A stretch of 29,693 nucleotides of DNA from Novakomyces olei (taxonomy: Eukaryota; Ascomycota; Novakomycetes; Novakomycetales; Novakomycetaceae). Position numbers and translations under genes: made by a program. The notes under the pieces were generated by a model that was given only the letters and a program-made list of their open reading frames with translations, was not told the origin of the DNA and did no database searches. Shown here one piece after another: positions 9,180 to 20,561 of the stretch. Each line of letters starts with the position of its first letter. The first letter of the stretch is position 1. Location: the NCBI GenBank assembly GCA_016906335.1, contig JADEYG010000008.1, positions 1-29,693 on the forward strand. Direction: 5' to 3'.

Positions 9180-12100
9180 CAGAAAAACCCTTACGTCAGT
9201 TATCTAACGTTTCACTTCCCCTAGCCATCGCTCGCAAGTACCTTTACTAAAACCCCAACTTGCGCTCACTTTGATTATCTTGCAATTATGCCACGCAACT
9301 AATTCGATAACAAGTCTGAACATGGACGGTCTTTACCCGTCATGGACTCGTATCATACAATACCTTACAACTATACACACTCTACCTTAGGCTATGGCAT
9401 CCCGACTTACGGTTTTTTATATACGTCAACATAGGAATAGCCAACTATCAACAGAGTAGGTTTGCTTTCCATTATTTTTTTCTTTGCCTACCGTGAAATA
9501 TCCTAGCTTCCTCCTCCCATCGGATCTTTCGCAAATTCGCCTTATTTTCCGCTCGATCTTGGCAGCTGAACCAATAACCTCTTCAGTGCAAAAGGCCCAT
9601 AGAAGTACGATGAAGTATCATCCTTGACAGCTGGTCGTCTCTGCTTAGCATCGAGCTCTTGACCGAAACAAATGTTGTAAACCGACCGTAAGTCATCCCG
9701 CCTCCATGGCTGCAGATCGGCAACACGGCTGATAAAACTCAATGACAATGAAACAAAAACCGTATTTCTTCATTCCGACCAATGCCGCTTCCACTTCAGC
9801 CGTAGTAGTCTTGCCGATATATTTACCAGTCGTCAATTCGGCACAATCCAAATATCCTCACTCCGATAGGCCCATCACCGGTAAACAAAACAAATTTGTT
9901 AGCCAACTGGCGATCAAAACATAACACTAAAGTTCAAGGACTACATAATAACCCGGTACCACATGAATAGTTTCCTATACGATCAGACTCTTCCAGATTA
10001 CTCCTTGCCATCTAGCCAAATTTTTTATAGCAAGAATCCCGCAACATTACTCTTTTATTCTTTCCAGTACACCATATGCAGTCGTTCCAAAGATGGCAGC
10101 GCATTCCAGCTCATGGGGTTATCCCCACAACAACTTAGAACCGTCTCAGTTTCCAAATGTCTAAACACGAAATAGCCCAACTCCTTTAGTCAAAAGCGAC
10201 TCGAAATAAGTCCCTTACATCAGTCAATGGGGACATTTGTCTTCGATAATATTAAATACCAGGGGCCAAGCTCCCGAAATAGGTCTCCAGTATCCTAACA
10301 CCCGTAAGACGCATTTAGGATGGTGCGTCGTCTCAAATCGCTTGAGGTCTCAATCCTTGGAGCAGTATAAAAATGGGTAATTGATACTGTTATTAATCCA
10401 ATATCGACTTCGAGTGGGTAAATGGTTACTTTCAAACACCATAGAAAACATCCAAGAAGTAATGAGATACACCACATATTTGCCTGTATCAACCAACATC
10501 AGCTCCGCAAAAACATTTGTCTATCGTAGATCAAAACATATTTGGCCATACTGCCACCAGTAAATTCCCCTGGTGTGATAAACCCTTGGGTTTCCCGTTA
10601 TCCGGCTATATAGAAGAAAGAGGTCTTCTAGTCATGGCTTGGAGAATAAGCTGGGTCTTTTCCAGCTCTTCATTCCACCAAATCTCGACCTGTCGTCCCA
10701 AGTGTCAACATTTTTTATCGTTAGACAATGACTTTGAACACATTGCATTGCTCATCGCCTGGTCCACAATCATTTTCGTTAGTTGATTTTCCTCCTCAAA
10801 GCCTTCGTTTGGCAGAAATGACCCGCGAGAGTTGGATCGAGATCACTCGGAACAGACTCCGCCGAAAACCCAGCAAAAACACGGAATGGATGCACCAATA
10901 CGGCCATGCCAGCATAGAAATTATTGGCGTTGAATCATGGCAATATATTGTGACAACGTCGCCTTCTTGACACCGGAATTTGAGACCCAGATAAACGACA
11001 GGTCTTCAGTAACTCGGCCATAGTGAGACTCTGCTTCATTGGGTTGATCACTTCATATATCATAGCTATTTCTCCGGTATTTGCGCATGTCGGTCGATAC
11101 AATTGTAGGATGGGTTCAGTTTCCCACCAGCAAACCAGGCACTATGCCTTCAAGCAAAGGCGCTTAGGTAGTATAAAAGGCGGTCAATGAAGCAATCATT
11201 CGCCATTCGAGCCCAAAATTATCGGGTGATATTGATTATTGTAGCTTCGAATTCATCCACTCCGCTGAATGAGGGGTAAGGGGTTCGGCGGAAGGCCTTG
11301 GCTAGAACCGAACGGCCAGCATTAGGCTTTCCTAAGGCCATCAGCGAATTATCCGACAGTGCTCTTTTCAAAGCTTCATACATGGCAGCCTTTACTTTAC
11401 AAAAGTAGGATAGCCCCCGTGAAAAGACCTTACATTTCTGGGGTCAGACCAATTTTACGTGTCCTGGCTGACTCCCGGCCCGAAAATAATCGCGGATCGG
11501 CCTATCGGATTTACTAAATACTAAATTATCAGAAAAGACACGCTTGAAGATGCAATATTCTCTAAATGGAAAGACCAATAACTATCTTGACTTCATAGCG
11601 GATATCCACACGGTGGGCAGCCACTACAGTAAAAATTCGGTGGCATGGGTTAATGCCAATCGAATTGCCAGAGCGCTAACTACTGTCTCAAGTCGAGCAA
11701 GAAAACAGAAAGTCATCGTGTTATCTATGTGCAGCTAGCATAGCGTAGTAACCAAATTTACCATATCTTGGAAACCAAATCGGGCCAAACCCATGAGAAA
11801 ATCGCGAATAATTGGCGGTGCCCGACCTTGCTCATTTATCGGATTCGGTAACAATAATCGACTAGGCACGAGAAAATGCTTACCAACTTGCCGGCTGGAT
11901 TTCTGCGCGTCAAGCAGTTTTTTCATACTATTTTGGAAAGTTCATTCGACTGGAAACCCTATCATATATCCCAAAAATTACGTCGTTCAGATATTGACTA
12001 CTAAACAACTCCCTTGGTATACAAATAACTTTAATCCTTTCCTATCGATTGAAATGCTAGGCCCACTCTATGACCAGTCTTCACAATCACGGTTCAGATT

Positions 12101-12200
12101 ACCATATATTATTATTATTTTATCGCAAAATACAAGATTATTGGCCGAATACCAGACTACAGACATTAATACTAATATAAAATTATAATAATTTACATAA
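9180..12200 (-). mobile_element. Decayed Ty3/gypsy-like retroelement (fossil)
   Basis: On the minus strand the core of a Ty3/gypsy polyprotein can be followed in order: a reverse-transcriptase start (KKLLDAQK, near 11920), the reverse-transcriptase palm to thumb region (about 11700-11450), and the RT/RNase H connection (ALKRALSDNSLMALGKPNAG, near 11370-11310). Sequence downstream, to about 9500, has the right length for RNase H and integrase but is too worn for me to name motifs safely. No gag and no matching long terminal repeats were recognised, so both ends are approximate. It is thoroughly broken, with many breaks in every part, and looks old. It is compositionally unlike the host genes on either side. 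Confidence 0.55.
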
Positions 12201-12889
12201 AAACATATACCAACTCCACTACCCCCAACAATATGCACAGGCTGTATGGTCACTCTCCGTGTCCATATAGCCATATAACTCTAAGATGCTCCATAACTAA
12301 CTTACAATCCATTTCAGCTTCTTGCCCTCATCCCGTTCTTCGAAATCTGTCAGTTCCCTTCCCATTCCCTCCTAATCCTTAACATCTAGATCTCTCCGAT
12401 TATAATATCTCCGATTCTCTAGGGGTATAAAACTAATTAAGGCCTTCAGCGAGGGTCTGACCGCCCAATGACCAACAGTCTCTTAGGCTGGAACGTTGTT
12501 TCAAACTCCACAAAGCCCAAATCAAAGGAATCCCAAAATTCAGAATTCACGAGTATCGATCATCTGAAAGCAAGGTATGCCATTCACATAGAAGACTGCG
12601 AGGCTCTATCGTGCAAGAGAGTTAGTTTTCTCTCTTGAATCATTATCGCTCGGCATGCCGCACTCCTCAAGAGTTCAGCTGCTGCGTCTTGCCATTGCTT
12701 TTCTGGTGATCGATTGCCATTCGTCACCATCCAATCAACTCAAAAAAATGACTGCACCGAGTCGCGACTGAAACCGTTGTGACTTAAGACATGTTCTAGT
12801 TGATTTCGTTGCCAGCCAATGATTGATAGTCTCTATCACGCGTTTGGCCCGAAACCCTAGTAAGTTCTCAGCGGATTTTCACGCTCAAA
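12201..12889. other. No gene recognised
   Basis: Non-coding or fully decayed sequence between the gypsy fossil and the regulator relic. The only local structure seen is an 8-base inverted repeat, CAAGAGAG/CTCTCTTG, at 12614-12637. It could hold worn remains of the element's 5' part. Confidence 0.3.
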
Positions 12890-14210
12890 AAACCTATAGC
12901 TCTAATCGCGCTGTGCACGAATCGAGGTCACGAAAAATGCTGTATTTTGAGAACAGTAACTTATAAAGAAACAAAGCACTGCTACCTACTGAATAGGTTG
13001 CCAAAGTGGCCACGATTCGTGCCGTATTTGCCTGCATCTGCGTGCCAAGGTATACATGGCAAGTTTGGAGACGATAGCGTAGTTTGCCAACAGGCTTTCG
13101 TTTAGTTCCGAACATAAATACCAATCCCGCCTCCTGCAGTAGCCGAGAGAAGCATCAGGCGCACAACGCAGGAAGTCTCTGCCTCTAGTTGGTCAGATGA
13201 TAATTCGAATTCAGTGCGTAACGAAGTAAGCATAGATTGTAGAAGTTTGGAGTGTGAAGCGATATTTTGACTTTTTCTGGGCTTGATTGTGAAAATCTGC
13301 TCCTCGAGAACGAATTGGGTGTTCTGCTCTAATCTGCGAGCTATGGCGGCATACCAATACATGAGCTTTGGCACACCCGTAGCATCGCCTCTCGAAGCCA
13401 GAAACTTGAGAATGACAGGATCTTGGTTGACCTGGGCGGGAATCCCTTAAAGCAGGCTACGTACTGATTAACCACGTAGCATGCTATCCAGGTACAAAGG
13501 CGCTCACTTTCCACCGTCAACGAAACGTATCCGGGCGCCAAATATTCGTCCGGATAATTTGGCCGGTGCAGCCCAATGTTTGCGCCAGATGAATGCAGTC
13601 CCACAATAGATCCAAGAGAGATTACGTGAGCTCGTAAGCTTGATGATTTCCATAAGGCAAGCAGGAGCAGAGCCTGTACAGCAAAAATAGCGGTCCTGTC
13701 TCTTTCTAGTGCCTCAAAAGACTCTTTAGCCGTAAGCCGTTAATCGAAGCATCAATCTTCTGTCCGAGTTCAACTTCGAGCACTGGCTGCTATCATACAG
13801 ATGCTCCAGAACAAGAGCGGAGATTTCTAAAAAGCACCTTTGGCTCTGCATCACTCCTGACAATAGGCAGATATCTACTAGGACCTTCGAAGAAAATCTT
13901 GAAGAGATTGGAAGCGTCGGCCAGACTAAGGGCAACGTGCTCCAGAGAAAAGCATCGTCAGAAAAGGCGCAGACGAATCTCTCTCTGCAAAGGCCCGGGC
14001 AGTACCATCTGGTAGAGCAAGAGGCTCTGCTGGTTGATAGCCTTGCACGTCATAGACGCACTCCAGTTTTTCTTCGCCGGCACCGCAAGCATGGTTTCCA
14101 GGATCTCTAATGCAGCGCATTTTGAGCTGCCTGCAGCGATTGCAGGCACTGTGTCGACTCTGTCGCCGAGCTTTATCGCACGACCAGTCATGATAATTGA
14201 AGACTGATGT
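12890..14210 (-). pseudogene. Decayed Zn2Cys6 transcription factor gene
   Basis: Fragments in all three minus frames line up in family order. Near 14150-14055 a zinc cluster is readable: SACNRCRQLKMRC, then eight residues, then C, ending LECVYD. The fifth Cys and its neighbours are missing, so the metal site could not form. Around 13935-13800 SLADASNLFKIFFEGPSRYL matches the start of a middle homology region. Near 13600-13440 the frame reads GLHRPN, then ESERLCTWIACYVVNQYV, the usual 'ERRRTWW..F..DR' zone of these proteins. Downstream frames to 12890 are helical and unassigned. At least four frame changes separate these pieces. The relic is unrelated in detail to the regulator at 5903-8686. 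It lies next to two metabolic relics (hydrolase and transporter) and may have been their regulator. Confidence 0.6.
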
Positions 14211-14985
14211 TGAGCGTCAAGATTGGGCCTGCTGGAATTAGATGGTCCTCTCCTGAACAATAGTACGACCGCATCAAAAGCTATAATGCTGCTTTAGCAC
14301 CATAGACTTCAGACAAGGCAGCGAGGTGAGAAATCCAACATTTGCCAGCTGTGCAAAGCAAAAATTTGATCCACGGCCTAGTTCTACGATCCTATAATGC
14401 GCCGATCCGCCCAACACATATAGATCCTTTGCAGAGTTGAGTTTTACAAGTCAGTAAATTAGCTTGAATGTCACCTAAATCTGAATCTATAGTTTTCTAT
14501 CTAAATCACCAAATGTAGATCACCTGTTATACTATGAAAACAACAAAGAACAAAGTGAGCAAAAAACAAGTATTACTTAAGAACAAAGACAAGCCTTATC
14601 ACAAGGAGCAAAGTGTCGTCCTTGTCCAAGGTCAGTATAGGAAGTAAGCAGCATTCTCTTTGGGTACGTATATTATACATTGTTAGGACCCAACCCAATA
14701 TTTGATTTAAAAACCCAGCTATCCAGGCCTTATCGAAATGGAACAAGGTAGCAGCGGCGCTATTGCAAATAGCGAAGCTATAGATAACGGCGTCTTGAAG
14801 CATTTATGTTTCAAAGCACTGAGATTAATATACTATGGGCGAATGGTCCCTATTATAGACACGAGTGTCGAGCAAATGCATCTCTCTTCCCTTCCATACA
14901 TATATTAGAAAATAGAACCCCCTGATCAATGGGGGTACCCACATACACACACAAGAAATACTAAACAAACTAAGCTTGTACAAAC
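14211..14985. other. No gene recognised
   Basis: Upstream flank of the regulator relic. Short open frames on the minus strand (14573-14803 and 14825-15007) show no family features I recognise. Confidence 0.3.
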
Positions 14986-15190
14986 TGTTATAGAACCCAA
15001 ACTTCATAAACTACCCGACCGTCGGCCGACGGAGGGAGCGTCTCCGCTTCTCCCCAATTAGGTTAGGGTTTGCTAGGGGTTTGCTAGGGTTAGTTTGGTA
15101 AACCCGGACCAGTTGAAGCAAGAACACACATATATAGCCTACATAGCCTATCAAAATATACTATCCCACTTAATACGAACTCCATCAGAT
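14986..15190 (+). repeat. Possible solo LTR-like segment with telomere-like core
   Basis: A segment starting TGTTATAGAACCC contains a GC-rich symmetrical stretch (CGTCGGCCGACG at about 15020-15031, then GGAG...CTCC) in an AT-rich setting, which recalls LTRs of fungal Ty3/gypsy elements. Telomere-like copies follow at 15059-15094 (GGTTAGGGTTTGCTAGGGG and similar). I found neither a partner copy nor a target-site duplication, so the ends and the class are uncertain. If it is an LTR, it is a lone fossil. Confidence 0.25.
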
Positions 15191-15229
15191 CCAAATCATA
15201 ATATGGTCAAGCCCACGCTACGCTAACCA

Positions 15230-15245
15230 GGGTTAGTTAGGGTTA
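15230..15245 (+). repeat. Internal telomere repeat with the same 10-base unit as the chromosome end
   Basis: GGGTTAGTTAGGGTTA matches the terminal 10-base unit exactly for one and a half copies. It overlaps the stop codon of the dienelactone hydrolase relic. Confidence 0.75.
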
Positions 15246-16056
15246 AATATCACGGTCTTTAGCGTGCTTGTCGAAAAAGCTGGCAAAGTTGTCGAAGCCT
15301 TGTACAAATCGTTGCTGATGAACAGGGTCTTTTGGATCGTGCCGTGCCCCCCATGAAACCGTGGGGAACATCGCCAAAAGTTTCTACCCGCTGTCCTGCC
15401 GCGTTTGGCAGACTTTGAACTGGTTTGCAAACTCTGCTACTTACAGCCTTGTCTTCGTCATGTGATGCCAGCAGATAGAAGGGGGCTTGCAGGTCTTTTG
15501 CATCGCTGATCCAGCAAACTATATTTTGTAAGATGTAAGCAGACTGATGCGATGGGCGCCCGCACGGAGGCACTTACGACGGATGGCACACTGCGGCCAG
15601 CGCGAACAGGCACATGAGGGTCATGCAAAAAGTAAGGTAACGCGCTTGCGCCCCAGCATGCACCATACAGAATATTGCCGCCGTTGTAGTGCCAGCAATG
15701 TGCATTACAATTTCTCGCAATTCTTTGTGCTCGCTTCGACGTTTGACGGCCTTTAAGAAACTCATGATTGCATCGGTGCGCGGTCCCGGTTCCATCGCGC
15801 CTATGGCCTTCTCTTCTAGAGAATGGCCTTCGAAAAAGTCGGCAGGTAGACCCGAATCCTTTTGCACAGCGTGTCGACTCCTCTCAGAGTCTGCTCTGGA
15901 AGCCAAAGATATCGTACACACCAACAGCGACGGGTGTTGTCTTTTCCATCCCCACCGGATACATATGTCTCGGTCCCGCAAAGGTTTCGTAAGTCCCTGA
16001 GGCTTATAGTCGCTGGTCACTGCCGGCTCGCTGGACGTACAGCACGGAGAAGTCAT
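15243..16056 (-). pseudogene. Broken dienelactone hydrolase family gene
   Basis: Alpha/beta hydrolases of the dienelactone hydrolase family open lactone rings in aromatic degradation, and many fungal copies act on unknown esters. The N-terminus MTSPCCTSSEPAVTSDYKPQ is the family's hallmark start. The following pieces appear in order but in different frames: GTYETFAG, VAVGVYDIFGF, QTLRGVDTLCKR, DFFEG with AIGAMEPGPRT, ILYGACWGAS (nucleophile Cys motif), APFYLLASHDEDKA (acid Asp region) and VETFGDVPHGFMGG (His region). The end reads SFFDKHAKDRDI and TAA at 15243-15245. Total length, about 814 bases, suits the usual 250-270 aa. At least five frame changes make a working enzyme impossible as read. 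It is divergent from the transporter relic at 16360. Confidence 0.8.
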
Positions 16057-16198
16057 GTCAAGGTTAATTTACAGCGCAATAGTTCTTGGATGGATGGTGT
16101 TTAATGGGAGCGTCAAGAAGGGCGTCTTTGGTCTCCGCTTAAATGCTTTCCCGTAATGGCTCCATCGGAGCCGGAGCAAAGCCCAGTAAATCCGTAGG

Positions 16199-16313
16199 TC
16201 CGGCTGAGCAATCCGGCTGAGCAGTCCGGCTGAGCAGCTCGGTCGAAATGCTCGTTGAACTTGTCCGGCTGACATCCGGTTGAGTGTCAGACGTCCGGCT
16301 GACATCCGGCTGA
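16199..16313 (+). repeat. Seven copies of TCCGGYTGA in a short divergent promoter
   Basis: Copies start at 16199, 16212, 16225 (13-base period, TCCGGCTGAGCA-like) and at 16264, 16275, 16294 and 16305 (11-base period, TCCGGCTGACA-like). The array lies between the start codons of the hydrolase relic (16056, -) and the transporter relic (16360, +). Each copy carries CCGG, i.e. a CGG half-site on either strand, the core bound by Zn2Cys6 regulators. Function as operator array is inference; simple minisatellite growth is the alternative. Confidence 0.65.
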
Positions 16314-16359
16314 CACGACAGGCAAATTGTCGGAGCTTGAGCCCTGCCAGCTTCATAAA

Positions 16360-17890
16360 ATGGACTCTATGGGGCACCCTGGTGCTTACTACAGGCGGAC
16401 TGACACTGGTAGCTGTGTCGCGAGTCTGATTAAAGGCAATGGATCTGGGGAAAAGAGTTCAGCCGCAGCTGGGGAAACGTATCCCGTGACAGACTGGGAT
16501 AGTGGTATTGTTGCATGGGATAGTCAAGATGATCCGGAAAACCCGCAGAATTTCAAAATGTGGCGCAAAGTACTGAATCTGGCTTTGCTTGTGGCGGCAA
16601 CGTTTTGCTCGCCGTTTGCGTCGAGCTCATTTCGCCCGGCGCAGGCGATGCTATGAGAGATTTTCACAACAATTCTGATATCTTGAGAGCGTTTATCGTG
16701 AGCGTCTACATCTTGGGCTATGCTGTGGGGCCGTTGGTTATTGCGCCTCTATCAGAGCTGTATGGGCGCTGGATCGTCCTTTCCGTGTGTAATTCCATGT
16801 TCACCGTCTTTCAGATTGGATGTGCGTTGGCCCCAACGTCACTGGTATGGCGTTTTGTCGCCTATTGACAGGTATCGGCGGCTCTGCTTGTATAACGTGT
16901 GGTGGAGGCATCGTCAGCGATATGTTTGGGCGCCACGAGCGTGGCCGCGTCATGGCTATCTACTCCTTTGGGCCCGTACTCGGGCCCTCCATCGGCCCTA
17001 TTGCGGGGGGTTCATTTCTACCAGAATTGGCTGGAGATGGGGGTTTTGGATATTACTGATTGCCGGCTTTACCATAACCACGCTCAATGTTTGTTTCCTC
17101 AAGGAAACAAATGCAATGGTTTTGCTTGAGCGCAAGACCAAGCGCTTGCGGCGCGAGACAAAACGGGACAATCTTGTCAATTATTATGTGCAAAAAAATT
17201 CTGCTATATCTCCCCAGCGCAAATTCAAACAGGCACTTCTGATGCCCATCAAGATATTAATGCAGCCGGTTGTTACGGCAGCCGCGTTGCATCTCGCTTT
17301 GTCTACGGACTTTTTACCTCCTTCTGACCTCCTTGTCTGAAATTTTCATCGAAAACTATCACTGAAATTAACATCGCGAATCTCTGCTTCGTTCCGCTTA
17401 TGCTCGGCTTCATTCTCGGCGGAGTGTTGTTGTAGCGTTTTCAGATGCATATTGCCGGAGATTGGCTCGCATCAATGGACACTTCCGTCCTGAATATAGA
17501 CTCTTGTTTCTCATCTATAGCGAATTTACATTGCCGATAGGGTTCATTTGGTATGGGTGGACTGCATACAAAAAAGTGTTTTGGATTGTTCCTATGATCG
17601 GACTAGTACCTGTGGGCTACGGCACGCTGACTGCATTTGTCAGTACTCAGATGTATATAGTAGACGCTGTCCCGGCGTATGCTAGTAGTGGTTTGCGGCA
17701 ATCACAGTCACCCGCAGCCTTTTTGGTGCCCTTTTACCTCTTTGCGGTCACAAAATGTACCAATCTTTGTCATACGGCTGGGCCAGCACCAATGCTAGGT
17801 CTGATTGCGCTTATTCTTTCGGCTACGCCTTATGCATTTGCAATTTTTTTAAGGAGGCATGATGCAACATTGGTCGAAAATGGTATTTGA
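16360..17890 (+). pseudogene. Broken DHA1-type multidrug/polyamine transporter (MFS)
   Basis: The predicted product resembles drug:H+ antiporters of the FLU1/TPO/CYHR kind, 12-TM plasma-membrane exporters. Start MDSMGHPGAYY, then the family signature ENPQNFKMWRKVLNL before TM1, SVYILGYAVGPLVIAPLSEL (motif of TM2), GRW-type loop 2-3, FQIGCALAPTSLVWRF (TM3), LLTGIGGSACITCGGGIVSD (TM4), GRVMAIYSFGPVLGPSIGPI (the antiporter motif C region, TM5), then WRWGFWILLIAG and FLKET. The C-terminal half carries EFTLPIGFIWYGWT, MYIVDAVPAYASSGL and LGLIALILSATPYAF. Length, about 1.5 kb, is normal, but the pieces are in different frames with some six or more breaks. It shares a promoter with the hydrolase relic, so the two may once have formed a catabolic or detoxification pair. 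Confidence 0.82.
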
Positions 17891-19300
17891 AGGAGCAATT
17901 CGGGTTCCTCAGCTAGAAATGCTAGTGGGGTTACCAGAGAAAGCTAATCAAACCATTTTACAGGTTGCAATATGAACACTAGATACAGAAAATACTGGCG
18001 CAGCGAGCCCAATTATCCCGAATTCTGATAGACGTGATCAAAGCTTGGCTCCCGGAAACTACCAGCATTATTCTGACGGGGGCACGCTTAAATGAATACG
18101 TCTTTAGAATATTAATTATATGCTGGCGCTAATGCAATAGTTCATGTCTTTCCTTTCTCATCTGCGCTGTAAGCTGCCCTTGAGAGACGTCATGAGTCTG
18201 AAGGCCACACTCATGTGAAAACATGTTGGCTTCTGCCATCACTAGTTGCCATATGGTCATGATAAAGAAGCGGGAATAGGCGCTACTATTCTGCATAAGA
18301 GTCACTACGAATGGCATCAGGGATTACAACGGGCAAGCTTGTAGCGGGATCATACTGGCGCGATTGTTTGGCTGTGAGCATTGACTAGATAGATCAAAGA
18401 TGGACTGCATCTTTGATCATGCTTGATTGCCCTTGGCTTTTTGCTTGTCCCGACCTTCTAAAATAACTTCAGACCAGGAAAAGAATCACAAGGTATTCGG
18501 TTTCTGCCGCCCTTATTCGCTCCGTCTACCTTCGGATAAAGCTTCCGAGCTCGTAAATACTCAGACAATTCGTTGTTGAGTAGTCACTTATTACCCTCGA
18601 GGGCCATGAAAGCATTATTTAATCGATTCCTGTGGGTCACATATTTTCGTTTTGCTTGCCTGGTAGAACCGCTGAACAAGTAGACAAAAGCGGAAATATA
18701 GCAAGAACGAGAGACGGGGAAGCGGGGTAAAAACCCAATTTGTCAATTACTCCTTTTATGTAACCGGAAGTTGGTCAGACTGCCCAAACTATATCACTCT
18801 GGAAGGATTTTGTCAAAGTTAGATGTGTAGACGAAGAAATGTATAAGATGCTCCTGAGGACGCGATTATGCTCCTCGATTCGTGTCATGCTGCTGTTCTA
18901 TGTGTCTTGCAACGACGACTATTCATTCTCAAGTTCGATCTGTGTAGACAAGCGTTGACTTAATTGGTATGGCCTGTCAACCATCGCTCCGTGCTATGAT
19001 TTTTTTGGTAGCATAGCCAAGGAAAGGTTGAGTAAAGAAGGTAAAAATAATTTAGACCTCTATTTCCATCGTCCATGTAGAAAAAATTATCTCCAATTCA
19101 CCGTTTCGTCTACTTTTGAGGCTCAAGGGTTGGCTTGTCCCAGCGGGACGGTTTACACTCAGCAATAAGATTTTCCAGCTTCTCCCTAATCCTTCGCACC
19201 ACAAACTCAAAATTGACGCTCTTTCTATTCATCGATATTTCGTCGGGTCGGCTACCTTTTAACGTGAACTTTTCCAGTTTAATATATGGGCAATGTACTA
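17891..19300. other. No gene recognised; one strong hairpin
   Basis: About 1.4 kb with only short open frames. A minus-strand frame at 18129-18317 (NSSAYSRFFIMTIWQLVM) looks mildly coding but I cannot assign it. A perfect 11-base inverted repeat with a 5-base loop lies at 18392-18418. A minus frame at 19110-19361 is charged and unassigned. Confidence 0.3.
18392..18418. repeat. Perfect 11-base inverted repeat
   Basis: GATCAAAGATG-gactg-CATCTTTGATC. No flanking T-run or promoter context shows what it does. Confidence 0.6.
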
Positions 19301-19309
19301 GTGCGTTCT

Positions 19310-19328
19310 GACATTTCGCCGAAATATC
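19310..19328. repeat. Palindrome copy GACATTTCGCCGAAATATC
   Basis: A 19-base near-palindrome of the same type as those in the inverted repeats at 19390 and 25894, lying 62 bases outside the left one. Confidence 0.6.
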
Positions 19329-19389
19329 AGTTATAGGGTTTTCTTGATTTTTAGACTGCAATTATTATACAAAACAATATATACTAACT

Positions 19390-19426
19390 GACATTTCGTC
19401 GAAATGTCGCTAGTAATAATAACTAG
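19390..19426 (+). repeat. Left arm of a 37-base inverted repeat bounding 6.5 kb
   Basis: Begins with the perfect palindrome GACATTTCGTCGAAATGTC (19390-19408) and continues GCTAGTAATAATAACTAG. It matches the reverse complement of 25876-25912 at 33 of 37 positions. The matching tail runs inward on both sides, as in terminal inverted repeats. It lies 168 bases upstream of the HNH gene start. Confidence 0.7.
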
Positions 19427-19593
19427 GATCCTACGTTTAGTGCAGCGTCACGTCCTAAGGATCAAAAGTAATAATGCTGGATCTTATTTAGAGCCAATAT
19501 GTTAAAATATTTACAAAAATCAATATGCGATTATGAAATTTTGACCTTGGCTTCACCCTCGACGAACCCTGGCCAAAACTGTGGACTCTGGGG

Positions 19594-20382
19594 ATGAAGA
19601 GCAATACAAGCGAGCTAAGTGCGATAAGCTGGGGCGCTGAGGGGATTGCAACCCTTGTTTCAAAAGATGGAGCCACAATAGCGGCGGTTCCGATTCAGTT
19701 CACAAATGCAGACCCTCATCCCGTCAACACAGCAGCTTACCTGTACGATGTTGCGCGGCGGTTGATATCCAACTTTAAAGTGGAGGATATCATTCAGCGG
19801 GGTGGGAGCACCGTTAACCCCGCAAGATCCGCTTACTTCTGGCATATACGCGGTGGATATGCTATTAACAATATGAACATCGTCCCGTCCACAGGAAGTC
19901 GTACCACAAACGATTTTCTGATGCGGATAGTTCATCAACTGTCAGCCGGTCGTCGCGTTCGTCTCAAGCGCAGACGTACTTTCGCGAGGATCTTCTTTTG
20001 CGTGATGGACGTTGCGTCTTCACAGAAGCCAGAGGGCGTACCGCTGTTGTTGCGTGCCACATGTTCCCTACAGTCTCGGCGACACGTACCTTTCGGAAAT
20101 ACTGGGAAACCAACAGTTCTCTGGTATTTACTCTTCTTCGAACGGACTGCTCATGAGGAGGGATATCCATTTCTGTTACGACAGATATCTCCTAGGGTTC
20201 TATCGGATTGCGCCAATGTATACGTTATTCATTCCTTTGGGACGGGCTACCGTGAACTTCACGGAAAAATCGTGGATTTTAACATCGAGCCCGGCGATCC
20301 TTCTATACCACCTAATGAAACACTCATGGCTTGGCACTATTCTCAATGTCTTATGGCAAGGATGCGTCCGTTTGTGGTTTAA
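19594..20382 (+). pseudogene. HNH_2-type nuclease gene, frame broken
   Basis: Fungal proteins with an HNH_2 domain have a poorly conserved N-terminal half, then a Cys/His/Asn-His metal-nuclease fold, then a helical tail. Here the tail is the clearest single-frame match (NETLMAWHYSQCLMARM, the family's 'LLRWHFRQ.VL.NM' block). The nuclease core is split between two frames: RDGRCVFTEARGRTAVVACH, then SGIYSSSNGLLMRRDIHFCY and DRYLLGF, giving the C, H, N and D-x-H elements of the fold. The N-terminal third (ADPHPVNTAAYLYDVARRL) is coding-like. Length, 262 codons, is a little short for the family. At least two frame changes cross the core. Substrate and role of these fungal HNH proteins are not established. 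The gene starts just inside the left inverted repeat and points inward. Confidence 0.65.
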
Positions 20383-20561
20383 TGAGCGGGTGCGATTCGT
20401 GCTTCGACCCTGTTGGACAATTCAACAGTATATTCTCATCCCAGGGCTCACTATTATGAGGAAGCTTTATGTTTTTAATGAAGCCTGGGTTTATGGGTAT
20501 TCTACCCTATGTCTTATAATCGAAGACTGTGTAATCTTCTAGGGTTTCAAATGACCCTGCG

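Noticed and set aside
9542-9748. Minus-strand 68-codon frame as an independent gene
   Set aside because: It lies in the decayed retroelement tract, has no recognised domain and no promoter context.
12614-12637. 8-base inverted repeat CAAGAGAG/CTCTCTTG as a terminator or regulatory hairpin
   Set aside because: Short, low-complexity, and not next to a recognisable gene end.
14986-15190. A confirmed solo LTR
   Set aside because: No second copy, primer-binding site or target duplication was found; kept only as a low-confidence candidate.
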